64,000 bases of DNA from Nocardiopsis kunsanensis DSM 44524 (GCF_000340965.1 NZ_ANAY01000002.1:212572-276571), one strand, 5' to 3'. Shown: positions 46,278-55,698, counted from the stretch's first letter. Translations and numbers: made by a program. Notes: generated by a model not told the origin, from the letters alone.

Positions 46278-46581
46278 GGTGATCGGTCCCCTTCCTCGGC
46301 ACTGGTGCGGCCGGAACGATCCTCTCAACCGTGAGCGGGTGAGGTGGTGAGCGGGTCCGGGACAGCTCCGGCCTGTTCTCCCGGAGCGCGGCGGGGACCG
46401 GGGCCTCGTCCGGTGCGGCCCGGCCGGGGCTCCGCCCGCCCGCCGGCTGCTCGGTGCTCCTCCGAGCGCGGGGTGCGGACCGGAGCGGTCACAAGCACCC
46501 ACTGGAGGAAGCCTTGGCCGGTGCATGTGGACCGTGTTCAGATGGTGGCAGGAGCCGTACCAGAGCTTCCAGGGAGGCATG
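46231..46581. other. 351-bp divergent promoter region (HIBCH / alcohol dehydrogenase)
   Basis: Besides the short leader ORF on the minus strand, I see no clear operator. A weak TTGGCC-N18-TCAGAT pair (46514-46543) faces the dehydrogenase gene. The remainder is very GC-rich and featureless. Confidence 0.4.
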
Positions 46582-47619
46582 ATGCGTGCCGTACGTGTGC
46601 ACCAGTACGACAATCCTCCGACGATCGACGATGTCCCGGACCCGCGTGTGGGAGGGCCGCTGGACGTGCTGGTCGAGGTGAACGCGGCCGGGGTCTGCCG
46701 CACCGACCTGCACGTCATCGAGGGCCAGTGGGCGGACAAGAGCGGGGTCCGGCTCCCTTGCACGATCGGCCACGAGAACGCTGGGACGGTCGTGGAGACC
46801 GGGTCGGCCGTGACCAACGTGCGTGTCGGGGACCGGGTGATCCTCCACCCGCTGGTCACATGCGGGCTCTGCCGGCCCTGCCGCGCCGGCGACGACGTGC
46901 ACTGTGAGAACTCGGCCTTCCCCGGGATCGACACCGACGGGGGCATGGCCACCTACCTGCGCACCAACGCACGAGCCTGCGTGGTGCTCGACGAGGACCT
47001 GCCCCCGGCCGAGGTCGCCGCGCTGGCCGATGCCGGGCTGACCGCTTACCACGCTGTGCGCAAGGCCGTTCCGCTCCTGCATCCGGGTGCGCACGTGGTG
47101 GTCATCGGCGCGGGCGGGCTCGGCCACATCGGGATCCAGTGCCTGCCGGCGATGAGTCCGGCCGATCTGACGGTGGTGGATCGGTCGGCCGAGGTGCTCG
47201 GGGTCGCCGAGGAGCTCGGGGCACGTGAGACGGTCCTGGCCGACGGCGACCAGGTGGAGAAGGTCCTGGACCTGACAGGTGGACAGGGCGCCCACGTGGT
47301 GCTGGACTTCGTCGGTGAGGGCGGAACCGAGCAGGAAGGCATCGCGATGACCCGCGACGCCGGGAGTTACTTCGTCATCGGTTACGGCGGGGCGCTCGGG
47401 GTGGCCACCATCGATGTGATCTCCCGCGAGATCAACGTGGTCGGGAACCTGGTGGGGACCTACAACGATCTGCAGGAGCTCATGGCTCTGGCTGCGCGGG
47501 GACGGGTACGCCAGCGCACGCGCACCTATCCGTTCGACCGGGCTCTGGAGGCCCTGGACGATCTGGACCACGGGCGCCTGCCGGGTATGCGGGCGGTGCT
47601 GGAGCCCGTACCCCTGTGA
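46582..47619 (+). CDS. zinc-dependent NAD(P)+ alcohol dehydrogenase
   Basis: 345 residues from ATG 46582 (GGGAGG 4 bp upstream; ATG 46579 is too close). Medium-chain dehydrogenase. Catalytic zinc: Cys in GVCRTDLH and the GHE motif in TIGHENAG. Structural zinc: four Cys in CGLCRPCRAGDDVHC. Rossmann fingerprint VIGAGGLGHIGIQ, followed by VVDRSAEVLG whose Asp favours NAD+. It probably oxidises a primary or aromatic alcohol. It faces the HIBCH gene divergently and converges on a TetR gene. The substrate is not determinable. Confidence 0.9.
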   Translation: MRAVRVHQYDNPPTIDDVPDPRVGGPLDVLVEVNAAGVCRTDLHVIEGQWADKSGVRLPCTIGHENAGTVVETGSAVTNVRVGDRVILHPLVTCGLCRPCRAGDDVHCENSAFPGIDTDGGMATYLRTNARACVVLDEDLPPAEVAALADAGLTAYHAVRKAVPLLHPGAHVVVIGAGGLGHIGIQCLPAMSPADLTVVDRSAEVLGVAEELGARETVLADGDQVEKVLDLTGGQGAHVVLDFVGEGGTEQEGIAMTRDAGSYFVIGYGGALGVATIDVISREINVVGNLVGTYNDLQELMALAARGRVRQRTRTYPFDRALEALDDLDHGRLPGMRAVLEPVPL

Positions 47620-47668
47620 GACCCGGTCCTCGGTGCTCTCAGCAGTGCTGGGAACGGACGGTGGTGCT

Positions 47669-48310
47669 TCAGGAGGCACCGTCAACGGACCGATCGGTCC
47701 CGGTGCTGCCCGAACCGAGCGCGCCCAGCAGGAACTCCATGGTCCGCTCGCGCACGGCGGGCAGTGTCCCCGGGGCCGCGGCGACCTCGTGGACGGCGGC
47801 TGCCATGGTCCCGGAGAGCAGCCGGGTGGTCAGGCCGGGGTCCCCGCCGACCCGGAAGCGGCCCTGTTCGGCACCGTCCTCGACGATCGCTGTCAGGTCG
47901 GCGACGACACTCGCGAACGGTGCGCCGGCGCTGCGGCCGACGTCCTGGGGCAGGGCCCCGGTCAGGCTCTGCAGGAGCAGGTGCCGGTGGGTACCGGAGA
48001 CGAAGAAGGAGAGCAGGGCGCCCACGGTCGCCGACAGGCGCTCGAGCGCTGATCCGGGCCCGCCGGCGATGTCGGAGATCCGCGGGGCCAGGTCGTTCCC
48101 GGCGCGTTCGGCCGCGGCCGCGAGCAGGTCCTGCTTGTCGCGTGCGTAGTTGTAGATGGTGTTGCGGGCGATCCCGGCCTCGGCGGCGATCTGGGCCAGA
48201 GTGACGGAGTCGGCTCCCCGTTCGGCGAGCAGGCGCTCCAACGCGTCGAGAAGCGATCCCCAGACCAGGTCGTGGTGTGCGGACAGACTGCCCGCCTGAA
48301 TCCTCGGCAT
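47669..48310 (-). CDS. TetR-family regulator divergent from SDR
   Basis: 213 residues from ATG 48310; the track frame is longer by 9 residues without a ribosome site. N-terminal HTH about residues 16-62 with AQIAAEAGIARNTIYNYARD. The ligand domain is helical and Ala/Leu-rich. The 145-bp divergent gap to the SDR gene carries two copies of a dyad operator (48348-48406), so it probably represses the SDR gene and itself. Inducer unknown. Confidence 0.9.
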   Translation of the reverse strand: MPRIQAGSLSAHHDLVWGSLLDALERLLAERGADSVTLAQIAAEAGIARNTIYNYARDKQDLLAAAAERAGNDLAPRISDIAGGPGSALERLSATVGALLSFFVSGTHRHLLLQSLTGALPQDVGRSAGAPFASVVADLTAIVEDGAEQGRFRVGGDPGLTTRLLSGTMAAAVHEVAAAPGTLPAVRERTMEFLLGALGSGSTGTDRSVDGAS

Positions 48311-48347
48311 GCCTCCAGTATCGGGGGTGAGGCCCACCGCACAGGAA

Positions 48348-48406
48348 TTTTCACGACGCGACGTCGCGAAGTAGGGGTACGGTTTTCACGACGAGAGGTC
48401 GCAAAA
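48348..48406. promoter_or_regulatory. tandem TetR operator candidates
   Basis: Two imperfect dyads share TTTTCACGACG-N4-GTCGC: copy 1 at 48348-48370 and copy 2 at 48383-48406, 35 bp centre to centre. They lie between the divergent tetR and SDR starts, as expected for cooperative TetR binding. Confidence 0.65.
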
Positions 48407-48455
48407 CCAACCGGAGGGCATCTGCCCTCCTCCCCACCGCAGCGAGGAGAACGAC

Positions 48456-49469
48456 GTGAGCAGCGACGCACCGCTGACCGCCCACAGCACCATCGGCACC
48501 TGGCTCGACGACCCGGAAGGACGCCGTGCCATGGAAGGACTCCTGTCCGCCTCGGGTGTGGACCCCGACTCGCTGGCACCGGTGCGGTCGATGCCCCTGG
48601 TCCAACTCGTCGACCTCAGCCGGGGTGCCCTGACCCGGGAGACCGTCGATACGCTGGTCCGCTCGGTCAACGGTGGTGAGGTCCCCGAGGAGGAGCCCGG
48701 TGCGGTCTGGCGCGAGCGCATCGTCCCCGGCCGCTTCGAGGGCCGGACCGCCGTCGTCACCGGCGCGGCCTCCGGTATCGGGCGGGCCACCGCTTCCCGT
48801 GTCGCGCGCGAGGGCGGCCGTGTCATCGCCGTGGACCTGGCCGCCGAGGGTCTTGGGCAGCTGGCCGCGGACCTGCCCGGCAGCGACGTCGTCCCCGTCA
48901 CCGCCGACCTCACCCGCCCCGAGTCGATCGAGGACGTGATCGAGGCCGCCGGGCCGCGTGTGGATGCGCTGGCCAACGTCGCCGGGGTCGTCGACGACTT
49001 CTCGCCGCTGCACGAGGTCACCGACGAGGCCTGGGAGAAGATCTTCGCGATCAACGTCGACGGCCTGTTCCGTCTCAGCCGTGCGGTGATCCCACTGATG
49101 CTGGAGGCCGGCCGCGGATCGATCGTCAACGTCGCCTCGGAGGCGGCGCTCAAGGCGTCCACCTCGGGCACGGCCTACACCGCCACCAAACACGCGGTCG
49201 TCGGCATCACGCAGAGCAGCGCCTTCATGTACGGGCCGCAGGGTCTGCGCGTCAACGCGGTCGCGCCCGGCCCCGTCGCCACCGCGATCTCCGGGGGTAT
49301 GTCCATGTCGGAGTTCGGGCGTGAGCGCACGGGCGGGTTCATGCAGCTCATCCCGCCGGTGTCCACAGCCGAGCAGCTGGCCGCCTCGATCACGTTCCTG
49401 CTCAGTGACGACGGCGTCAACATCAACGGTGCCGTCCTGCCCTCCGACGGCGGTTGGTCGGTTCAGTGA
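48456..49469 (+). CDS. short-chain dehydrogenase/reductase with N-terminal extension
   Basis: 337 residues; a classic SDR is about 250. Residues about 95-337 are the enzyme: TGAASGIG cofactor loop, NVAG, catalytic Ser in NVASEAAL and Tyr-Lys in TAYTATKHAVVG, then NAVAPGPVATAI. Asp after strand 2 (IAVDLA) favours NAD+. The first 95 residues are an extra helical domain (STIGTWLDDPEGRRAMEGLL, then MPLVQLVDLSRGALT) resembling C-terminal regions of some actinobacterial glycosidases; its role is unknown. Controlled by the divergent TetR. Substrate unknown. Confidence 0.88.
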   Translation: MSSDAPLTAHSTIGTWLDDPEGRRAMEGLLSASGVDPDSLAPVRSMPLVQLVDLSRGALTRETVDTLVRSVNGGEVPEEEPGAVWRERIVPGRFEGRTAVVTGAASGIGRATASRVAREGGRVIAVDLAAEGLGQLAADLPGSDVVPVTADLTRPESIEDVIEAAGPRVDALANVAGVVDDFSPLHEVTDEAWEKIFAINVDGLFRLSRAVIPLMLEAGRGSIVNVASEAALKASTSGTAYTATKHAVVGITQSSAFMYGPQGLRVNAVAPGPVATAISGGMSMSEFGRERTGGFMQLIPPVSTAEQLAASITFLLSDDGVNINGAVLPSDGGWSVQ

Positions 49470-49529
49470 CCCGCGGCAGCCCTGGAGATCGGCCCTGCCG
49501 CGCTCCCGGAAGTGCCTATCCTGTGCTGC

Positions 49530-50633
49530 ATGGCCCATTCACGCCGCCGGCCGCCGTTGAGCAGCGATCTCGCCCAGCGTGTGGTCGACCTGATCGCGCC
49601 GACGATCAGCCACAACATCAACGTGATGGATGAGCACGGCACGATCATCGCGTGTCTGGATCCCGAGCGGCTCGGCACGCTGCACCGAGGCGCCCAGCGT
49701 GTGATCGCCGAGGGCCGCACGATCCGTGTGGAGAACCCCGAACCGGGTACCTCCGACCGGCCCGGCGTCAACGAACCGCTCGTCGTCGACGGGGAACTGC
49801 GCGGGGTCGTCGGTGTGACCGGCCCCCCGCAGGTGGTCGCGGCCCTGGCTCGGGTCGTGGCCCTGACCGTGCAGCTGCTCATCGCCCAGGAGCACGAACA
49901 GGATGCCGCGACCCGGCGCCACACCGACGCCCGCGACCTCATCGCCGCCCTGAGCGCGGGCACCACCCGGCCCGACGCCGCACGGGTGCGTCTGGCCGCC
50001 ACCGGGCTCTCCCCTCCCTGGTCGATCGCCCTGTGGACCTCCGAACGCCCCCGCGAGGACTCCGCCGCTGCCCCTCCCCCCTCCGCCGCGACCGCCGTAA
50101 CCCGTATCAACACCGACTCCGGGCGCCGCGCGGCGGTGTTGCACGGCGCGCTCTGGCTCGTCAGCTCCGGCCCGCCTCCCAGGCCCGACGCCGCCGGGCT
50201 CTCGCCGGGGTGCCGACACACCCGCACCGAGCCCACCGATGACGTGGAGGTGCTGCTGGCCCACGCCGAGGAGTCCCGGGCCCTGTGCAGGTACGGGGCG
50301 CTGCTCCCCGTCCTCGGTGCCGACGGGCCGTGGTCGCGCGAGACGGCGGTCGCCGCCGCCCACCTGCCCCGCCGCTCCCTGGAACGGCTGGCCCGGCGCG
50401 CTGCAACGCTCAGCCCCGCCCACCGTTCCACCGTCACCGCGGTCGGGTCGACGATCTCCATGCAGGCCGCCGCGGACTCCATGTACGTGCACCGCAACAC
50501 GCTCCTGCAGAGGGTCGAACGCATCCGGTCCCTCACCGGGCTCGACATCCGCCGCGGCGACGACCGCGGCTCACTCGACCTGGCACTGTACGCACTCACC
50601 GCACTGGGCGAATCGCACATACACGCCGGATAA
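49530..50633 (+). CDS. cdaR: CdaR-type sugar-diacid / glycerate regulator
   Basis: 367 residues from ATG 49530, with a TATCCT -10-like box 7 bp upstream (leaderless possible); GTG 49512 is an alternative. The N-terminal diacid-recognition domain has LAQRVVDLIAPTISHNINVM, DEHGTIIACLDPERLGTLH and VNEPLVVDGELRGVVGVTG. The C-terminus is a PucR-type HTH (ISMQAAADSMYVHRNTLLQRVERI). E. coli CdaR activates glycerate, galactarate and glucarate genes. Here it precedes glycerate kinase and a GntP permease, so it probably activates them. The middle is shorter and more proline-rich than in E. coli. Confidence 0.88.
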   Translation: MAHSRRRPPLSSDLAQRVVDLIAPTISHNINVMDEHGTIIACLDPERLGTLHRGAQRVIAEGRTIRVENPEPGTSDRPGVNEPLVVDGELRGVVGVTGPPQVVAALARVVALTVQLLIAQEHEQDAATRRHTDARDLIAALSAGTTRPDAARVRLAATGLSPPWSIALWTSERPREDSAAAPPPSAATAVTRINTDSGRRAAVLHGALWLVSSGPPPRPDAAGLSPGCRHTRTEPTDDVEVLLAHAEESRALCRYGALLPVLGADGPWSRETAVAAAHLPRRSLERLARRAATLSPAHRSTVTAVGSTISMQAAADSMYVHRNTLLQRVERIRSLTGLDIRRGDDRGSLDLALYALTALGESHIHAG

Positions 50634-50697
50634 AAGCGCAGGGAACCTGGGCGCCATAACGTCGAACCGCACCATGCGTGTGCTTAAACTTTCCGAC

Positions 50698-51912
50698 ATG
50701 TCAAAAGTGGTTCACACGCGTGGCGGGGACGCCCCCGTCCGTGTCGCCGTACTCCCCGACTCCTTCAAGGGGAGCGCCCGCGCCACCGACGCGGCCGAGG
50801 CGATGGCGCGGGGAGCCGAGCGTGCCCTGTCCGGCCGTCCCGGCGGTGTGCACATCGATGTACTCCCCTTCGCCGACGGCGGCGAGGGCACCCTGGACGC
50901 CCTGCTCGGTTCCTGGGGCACCCCCGTCCTGACCGTGGACACCACCGACGCCGTGGGCCGTCCCACGACCGCCCGCTACGGCCTCTCCCCCGACCGCACC
51001 CGCGGTGTCGTGGAGGCCGCCGAGGCCAACGGCCTGCCGACCGTCTCCGATCTGCCCCTGCGGCCGCGCACCGCCACCACCCGCGGGATCGGCCCGCTCG
51101 TGGAAGCGCTGCTCGACGCAGGGGTCGAGGAGATCCTGTTGTGCATCGGCGGTTCGGCCACCACCGACGGCGGGACCGGGCTGCTCCGCGCGCTGGGAGC
51201 CCGTTTCCTGGCCGCCGACGGCACCGAACTGCCCGACGGCGGCGGCAGCCTCACCGACCTGGAACGCATCGACCTGGACGGGTTGGACCCCAGGGCACGG
51301 TCCGTCCGGTGGCGCATCGCCTGCGACGTCACCAACCCTCTGGTGGGTGAACGCGGCGCCGCGGCAGTCTTCGGCCCCCAGAAGGGCGCCGGCCCCGAGG
51401 ACGTGCGTGTACTCGACGCCGGCCTGGACCGACTCGCCGACGTGCTCTCCGAGAGTACGGGGACCGACGTCCGGGACCGCGAGGGCATGGGTGCGGCCGG
51501 GGGACTGCCCGCGACTCTGACAGCGGTCCTGGGCGCCGAACTCCTCCCCGGAGCCCGCCTGGTCGCCCAGACCCTGGACGCCGAACGGCTGGTCGCCCGG
51601 GCCGATCTCGTGATCACCGGCGAGGGCCGCTTCGACCGCCAGTCGCTCGACGGCAAGGTCGTGGACGCGGTCCGTCGTATGACCCCCGGCCACGTCCCCG
51701 TCCTCGTGGTCGCGGGCAGTGTTGCGGTGGGCCCCGAAGAGCTCGAACGCTCCGGGGTCACCGCGGCACTGTCGATCGCGCAGGGGCCCGAAAGCCTCGA
51801 CCGGATGCGGGAGCACGCGCTCCCCGACATCACCTGGACGACCTACAACGGCTGTCGGCTCCTGGCCCACTCCCTCGCACCGTCCCGCTCGCAGAAAGAA
51901 CCACGCCCGTGA
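50698..51912 (+). CDS. garK: glycerate kinase
   Basis: 404 residues from ATG 50698; ATG 50674 in frame would add 8. Type I glycerate kinase, phosphorylating D-glycerate. Motifs: VLPDSFKGSARATDAAEAM at the N-terminus, PFADGGEGTLDAL, ILLCIGGSATTDGGTG, FGPQKGA and the C-terminal VITGEGRFDRQSLDGKV. The stop overlaps the GntP gene by 4 bp. Together with CdaR and GntP it forms a compact glycerate-use operon. Confidence 0.92.
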   Translation: MSKVVHTRGGDAPVRVAVLPDSFKGSARATDAAEAMARGAERALSGRPGGVHIDVLPFADGGEGTLDALLGSWGTPVLTVDTTDAVGRPTTARYGLSPDRTRGVVEAAEANGLPTVSDLPLRPRTATTRGIGPLVEALLDAGVEEILLCIGGSATTDGGTGLLRALGARFLAADGTELPDGGGSLTDLERIDLDGLDPRARSVRWRIACDVTNPLVGERGAAAVFGPQKGAGPEDVRVLDAGLDRLADVLSESTGTDVRDREGMGAAGGLPATLTAVLGAELLPGARLVAQTLDAERLVARADLVITGEGRFDRQSLDGKVVDAVRRMTPGHVPVLVVAGSVAVGPEELERSGVTAALSIAQGPESLDRMREHALPDITWTTYNGCRLLAHSLAPSRSQKEPRP

Positions 51913-53273
51913 CCGCGCTCCTCATCCTTGTCCTGCTCGTGGCGGGCATCGTGCTCGTCACCGCCCGCTGGAAGATCAGCCCCTTCCTCGCACTCATGGG
52001 CGCGGCCCTCCTCGGAGGTTTCGCCTTCGGCCTGCCACCGACGGAGATCGTCGGAACCATCACCGAGGCCTTCGGCGGCACCCTCGGCAACATCGGTCTG
52101 GTGATCCTGTTCGGCACCATGATCGGGGTGATCCTGGAACGTTCCGGCGCCGCGATCGCGATGGCCGAGGCGCTCATCAAGGTGCTCGGGACCCGCTTCC
52201 CGAACCTGACGATGTCGCTGATCGGCTACATCGTCGCCATCCCGGTCTTCTGCGACTCCGGGTACGTCATCCTCAACTCGCTGCGCAAGGCCATTACCCT
52301 GCGCACGGGGGTGTCGGCTCTGGCCACGTCGATGGCCCTGATGACGGGTCTGTACGCCACACACACCCTGGTGCCGCCCACACCGGGTCCGCTCGCGGCC
52401 GCCGAGAACATCGGTATCACCCACAACTTGGGGCTCATCATCGCTCTCGGCGTTCCGGTGGCGGCGATCGCGGCGCTGGCCGGCCTGGCCTACGCGAGCT
52501 CGTTCAGCCGCAAGGAGTTCACGCCGTTGCCGGCCGAGGAGGGCGACGACCTCGCTGTCCAGCAGTCCTGGGAGGAACTGCGCGAGAGCTACGGCAAGCT
52601 CCCCAACCCGTTCCTGGCGTTCTTCCCGATCCTGTTGCCGTTGGCGCTCATCTGTGTCGGCTCCGTGGCGGAACTACCCGGTGCGCCCTTGGGTGAGGGC
52701 ATGTTCCTCGACGTGGCGGCCTTCCTCGGTACCCCGGTGATCGCGCTGATCCTGGGCCTGGCCGCTGCCACCCCACTGCTGCGGGGACACGGCAAGCTCG
52801 CCCGGTTCAACGAGCAGATGAACGACTCGGTGCGCGTGGCCGCACCGATCCTGCTCATCACCGGTGCCGGTGCCGCCTTCGGTTCCGTCCTCGAGGCTTC
52901 CCCGATCACGGGCTTCCTGGAGGAGAACCTCAGCGGCCTGGGGCTGGGCCTGGCCGTGCCGTTCCTCGTCGCCGCCGCACTCAAGACCGCGCAGGGCTCG
53001 TCGACGGTGGCTCTGGTCAGCACCTCGGCGCTGATCGCACCTATGCTGCCCGCGCTCGGACTGGGGTCACCCGAGGGGATGGCGCTGTCCGTGCTCGCCG
53101 TCGGTGCGGGTGCGATGGTCCTCTCCCACGCCAACGACTCCTACTTCTGGGTCGTCTCACAGCTGAGCCGGATCCCTGTCGGGACCGCCTACCGCACCCT
53201 CAGCGTCGCCACCGCGATCGAGGGCACGGCCGCGTTCGCGACGATCTGGGTCATCGGCCGGTTCCTGTTGTGA
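51909..53273 (+). CDS. GntP-family permease, probably for glycerate
   Basis: 454 residues, GTG start coupled to glycerate kinase. Twelve or more helices; family motifs include FGTMIGVILERSGAA, VFCDSGYVILNSLRK and THTLVPPTPGPLAAA near the first third, and AALKTAQGSSTVALVSTSAL with SHANDSYFW near the end. GntP proteins take up gluconate or related hydroxy acids by H+ symport. Operon context suggests glycerate. A strong terminator follows. Confidence 0.92.
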   Translation: MTALLILVLLVAGIVLVTARWKISPFLALMGAALLGGFAFGLPPTEIVGTITEAFGGTLGNIGLVILFGTMIGVILERSGAAIAMAEALIKVLGTRFPNLTMSLIGYIVAIPVFCDSGYVILNSLRKAITLRTGVSALATSMALMTGLYATHTLVPPTPGPLAAAENIGITHNLGLIIALGVPVAAIAALAGLAYASSFSRKEFTPLPAEEGDDLAVQQSWEELRESYGKLPNPFLAFFPILLPLALICVGSVAELPGAPLGEGMFLDVAAFLGTPVIALILGLAAATPLLRGHGKLARFNEQMNDSVRVAAPILLITGAGAAFGSVLEASPITGFLEENLSGLGLGLAVPFLVAAALKTAQGSSTVALVSTSALIAPMLPALGLGSPEGMALSVLAVGAGAMVLSHANDSYFWVVSQLSRIPVGTAYRTLSVATAIEGTAAFATIWVIGRFLL

Positions 53274-53289
53274 CCCACCGGCTGCACAC

Positions 53290-53330
53290 ACCGCGCCCCG
53301 GGCGGGGAGCATCCCCGCCCGGGGCGCGGT
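53290..53330 (+). terminator. very strong terminator hairpin after the glycerate operon
   Basis: A perfect stem of 18-19 bp (53290-53308 with 53312-53330) closes a 3-nt loop, 16 bp past the permease stop. It is the longest hairpin in the window. Confidence 0.92.
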
Positions 53331-53339
53331 ACTGCGTGT

Positions 53340-53640
53340 GTGAGGGCGGTCCGCCCCACGCAGTCGCGGGTCCGGCCCGTGGGAGTGCGCAACAGCGGCG
53401 CGAGGTCCTCGCCGAAGGTGTACGGCCGGATCCGGCTGCCGTTGTCGTCGCCCCTGACGGCGACCTGGGCCGGGCACGGCGGTTCGCTCTCGGCCGTGGC
53501 CGGGGCGCCACCAGTACGGGTTCCCGGTGATCGGCTCGGCCGAGACGGCCAAGAACCGGGACCCGAGTTGCCGCAGGGGACGCGTCGCGGGCGCGGGGAC
53601 GTCCTCGGCCGGGAGCGTGCGCCAGGGCCGCCGGCGGGGA
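53340..53640 (-). pseudogene. possible frameshifted gene remnant
   Basis: Within the 384-bp gap 53274-53657, minus-strand frames with strongly G/C third positions switch near 53510: one reads ...FLAVSAEPITGNPYWWRP, the other continues ATAESEPPCPAQVAVRGDDN and PYTFGEDLAPLLR. Neither has a start with ribosome site, and the second runs into the terminator. This looks like a decayed coding sequence, family unknown. A sequencing error would look the same. Confidence 0.3.
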
Positions 53641-53657
53641 CGTGCAGCGGAAGACCT

Positions 53658-54863
53658 CTATCCGACGCGGCGGGCCGTGGACACCGGCGCCACCACGATC
53701 GCGACCGCGGAGAAGACCGCCGCCACAGCGAAGACGGCCGGGAGCCCGAGGAGGGTGATGACCGCGGCCATGAGAACGGGGGTCAGGGTCGTACTGATCC
53801 CTTGCAGCCAGTTCTGCACGGCCAGAGCGCGTCCGGCCCACGAGGTTCCGGCGAGCTCCGCGACGGAGGTGAACGTCAACCCGTTGTGCCACATGGTCAA
53901 CATCAAGCCCGTCAGAACCAGCGGCACCGCCGTCCACGACCACAGCCCCGGAACCAAGGTCAGCAGCACGAGGGAGGTCCCCGACACGATCGCCAGCCAC
54001 CGCACCGGTCGCAGACGGTCCCCGGTGCGGTCCGACCACATCCCCAAGAGCAGGCGGCCCGCGGCCCCGGGCACCTGGGCGGCGGCGACGACCACACCGG
54101 CTGCGGGGGCGGACCATCCCTGTTCCTGCACCAGGTAGACCAGCGCATAGGTCATCATCGCGACCTGCGGAACACCGAGCAGCATGCTCACCCCGTGCAC
54201 GCGCCACAGGGCCCAGGTCCGGTAGGGCGAACCGGAAGAGTCACCAGCGTCGGGCACGTCCTCCCGGCCGTGACCGCCGCGGTCCCCCTCGGTCGCAGGC
54301 GTGGGCGGCGCCGAGGCCACGACGAGCACCAGCGGGGCGGCGATCAGCGCGAGCACGGCCGGGAGGCTCATCGCCGCGGCGAACCCCCACGCGTCGGCGG
54401 CGCCGGGCAGCACCAGGGACGAGATCCCCACACCCATGGGCAGCGCCGACTGGCGGATCCCCATCGCCAGCCCGCGTTCGGAGGGAGCGAACCAGACCAG
54501 GACGAGCCGTCCGCTGGCCGCGTTGACGGGCCCGCCGACCGCTCCGACCAGGAGCAGCACGGCACCGGCCGTCCACAGACCCGAGACGGTCCACAGGAGC
54601 CCCAGCGCACCGGCGGTCAGGAGCATACTCAGCGTCATGGTGACCCGCTCGCCGGCGCGGTCGATGACCACACCCCACAGCAGCAGGGTCAGGAGCAGAC
54701 CGAACGAGGGCAGTCCCGCGAGCGCACCCGCCTGCGCGGTCGTGACCCCGAAGGCGTCCCTGATCTGGGGAAGGACGAAGGGGACACCGAACATCGCCGA
54801 CACACTGGCGATCTGGGCCACCAGGCTGACGGTCAGGACCGACCAACGGTTGTGCACGAGCAT
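53658..54863 (-). CDS. MFS transporter
   Basis: 401 residues, twelve predicted helices. The loop between helices 2 and 3 has GVVIDRAGERVTMT, the MFS motif A (G-x3-D-R-x-G-x-R). The end of helix 1 begins LVAQIASVSAMFGVPFVLPQ, reminiscent of nitrate/oxalate-type and CP-type MFS proteins. The central cytoplasmic loop is Glu/Arg/Gly-rich. Substrate cannot be inferred. It lies downstream of, and on the same strand as, the TetR gene, with 68 bp between. Confidence 0.88.
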   Translation of the reverse strand: MLVHNRWSVLTVSLVAQIASVSAMFGVPFVLPQIRDAFGVTTAQAGALAGLPSFGLLLTLLLWGVVIDRAGERVTMTLSMLLTAGALGLLWTVSGLWTAGAVLLLVGAVGGPVNAASGRLVLVWFAPSERGLAMGIRQSALPMGVGISSLVLPGAADAWGFAAAMSLPAVLALIAAPLVLVVASAPPTPATEGDRGGHGREDVPDAGDSSGSPYRTWALWRVHGVSMLLGVPQVAMMTYALVYLVQEQGWSAPAAGVVVAAAQVPGAAGRLLLGMWSDRTGDRLRPVRWLAIVSGTSLVLLTLVPGLWSWTAVPLVLTGLMLTMWHNGLTFTSVAELAGTSWAGRALAVQNWLQGISTTLTPVLMAAVITLLGLPAVFAVAAVFSAVAIVVAPVSTARRVG

Positions 54864-54931
54864 CCGACCACCCTAGGGACCGGCCGGTGCTCGGCTCGAA
54901 GGCCCCGGGGACGGCCCGTACCGGGGAGGGA

Positions 54932-55657
54932 TCAGCCCTTCCGGGCCGTGCTCTCCCCCTCCGGCACCGTCGCCGTTGCGTTCGCCGTACCGCCGTCACC
55001 GGACACGTCGAGCCCGATCCCGCGTGCCCACAGCAGCGTCGCGGTCTCCAGGGCGTTGTCGGGGTCGTGTTCCTGGCCGTGCAGGAACCACACCCGGGCG
55101 AAGTGCTCGACCATCCCGCCGAGCATGCTCGCCGCGGTTTCGGCGTCCAGAGCGGGGTCGGCCTCGCCCTCCTTCTGGAGCCGACGGACACCTGCGGCGA
55201 TCCGGTCCACGAACAGGCCCCTGATCTCCAGGTAGACGTGGGCGAACCGGGGGTTGCGCGGGGAGACCTGCTCGACCACGTGCATCATGCGCGCGTTGTC
55301 CCGGTACACGCTCAGGAACCGTTCGGTGGAGGCCCGGATGCGGTCGACGGGGGCCGCGCCGGGCGGTTCGCCGGAGCGGGACGCCTCGAACATCTCGGCT
55401 GTGAGGCCCTTGGCGACCTCGTGCAGGGCATCGTCCTTGGAATCGAAGTAGGTGTAGAAGGTGCCGTGTGCGAGGCGAGCGCGGGCGGTGATCTCGGCGA
55501 CCCTGGTCTCCTCGAACCCCTTCTCCTCGAACATCTCGCGTGCGGCCTGCACCAACGTGTTGCGGGTCCGGCGTCCGCGCGTAGTGAGCGGGCGCTCGTC
55601 CAGACGGCGCTCCCTCATCGCCTCGGTCTCCTCCCCGTTCCCGGCGGTGTGCTCCAC
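54932..55657 (-). CDS. TetR-family regulator
   Basis: 241 residues from GTG 55657; ATG 55618 gives 228 and is equally likely. HTH about residues 25-75 with VAEITARARLAHGTFYTYFDSKDD. The ligand domain resembles regulators of fatty-acid or CoA-ester genes (RFLSVYRDNARMMHVVEQVS). It lies 41 bp downstream of the acyl-CoA dehydrogenase gene on the same strand, consistent with control of lipid-type catabolism here. Confidence 0.88.
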   Translation of the reverse strand: MEHTAGNGEETEAMRERRLDERPLTTRGRRTRNTLVQAAREMFEEKGFEETRVAEITARARLAHGTFYTYFDSKDDALHEVAKGLTAEMFEASRSGEPPGAAPVDRIRASTERFLSVYRDNARMMHVVEQVSPRNPRFAHVYLEIRGLFVDRIAAGVRRLQKEGEADPALDAETAASMLGGMVEHFARVWFLHGQEHDPDNALETATLLWARGIGLDVSGDGGTANATATVPEGESTARKG

Positions 55658-55698
55658 CGCCCGGGATCGTAACAGCGGCCCCGGGACGGCGGGCCCGG

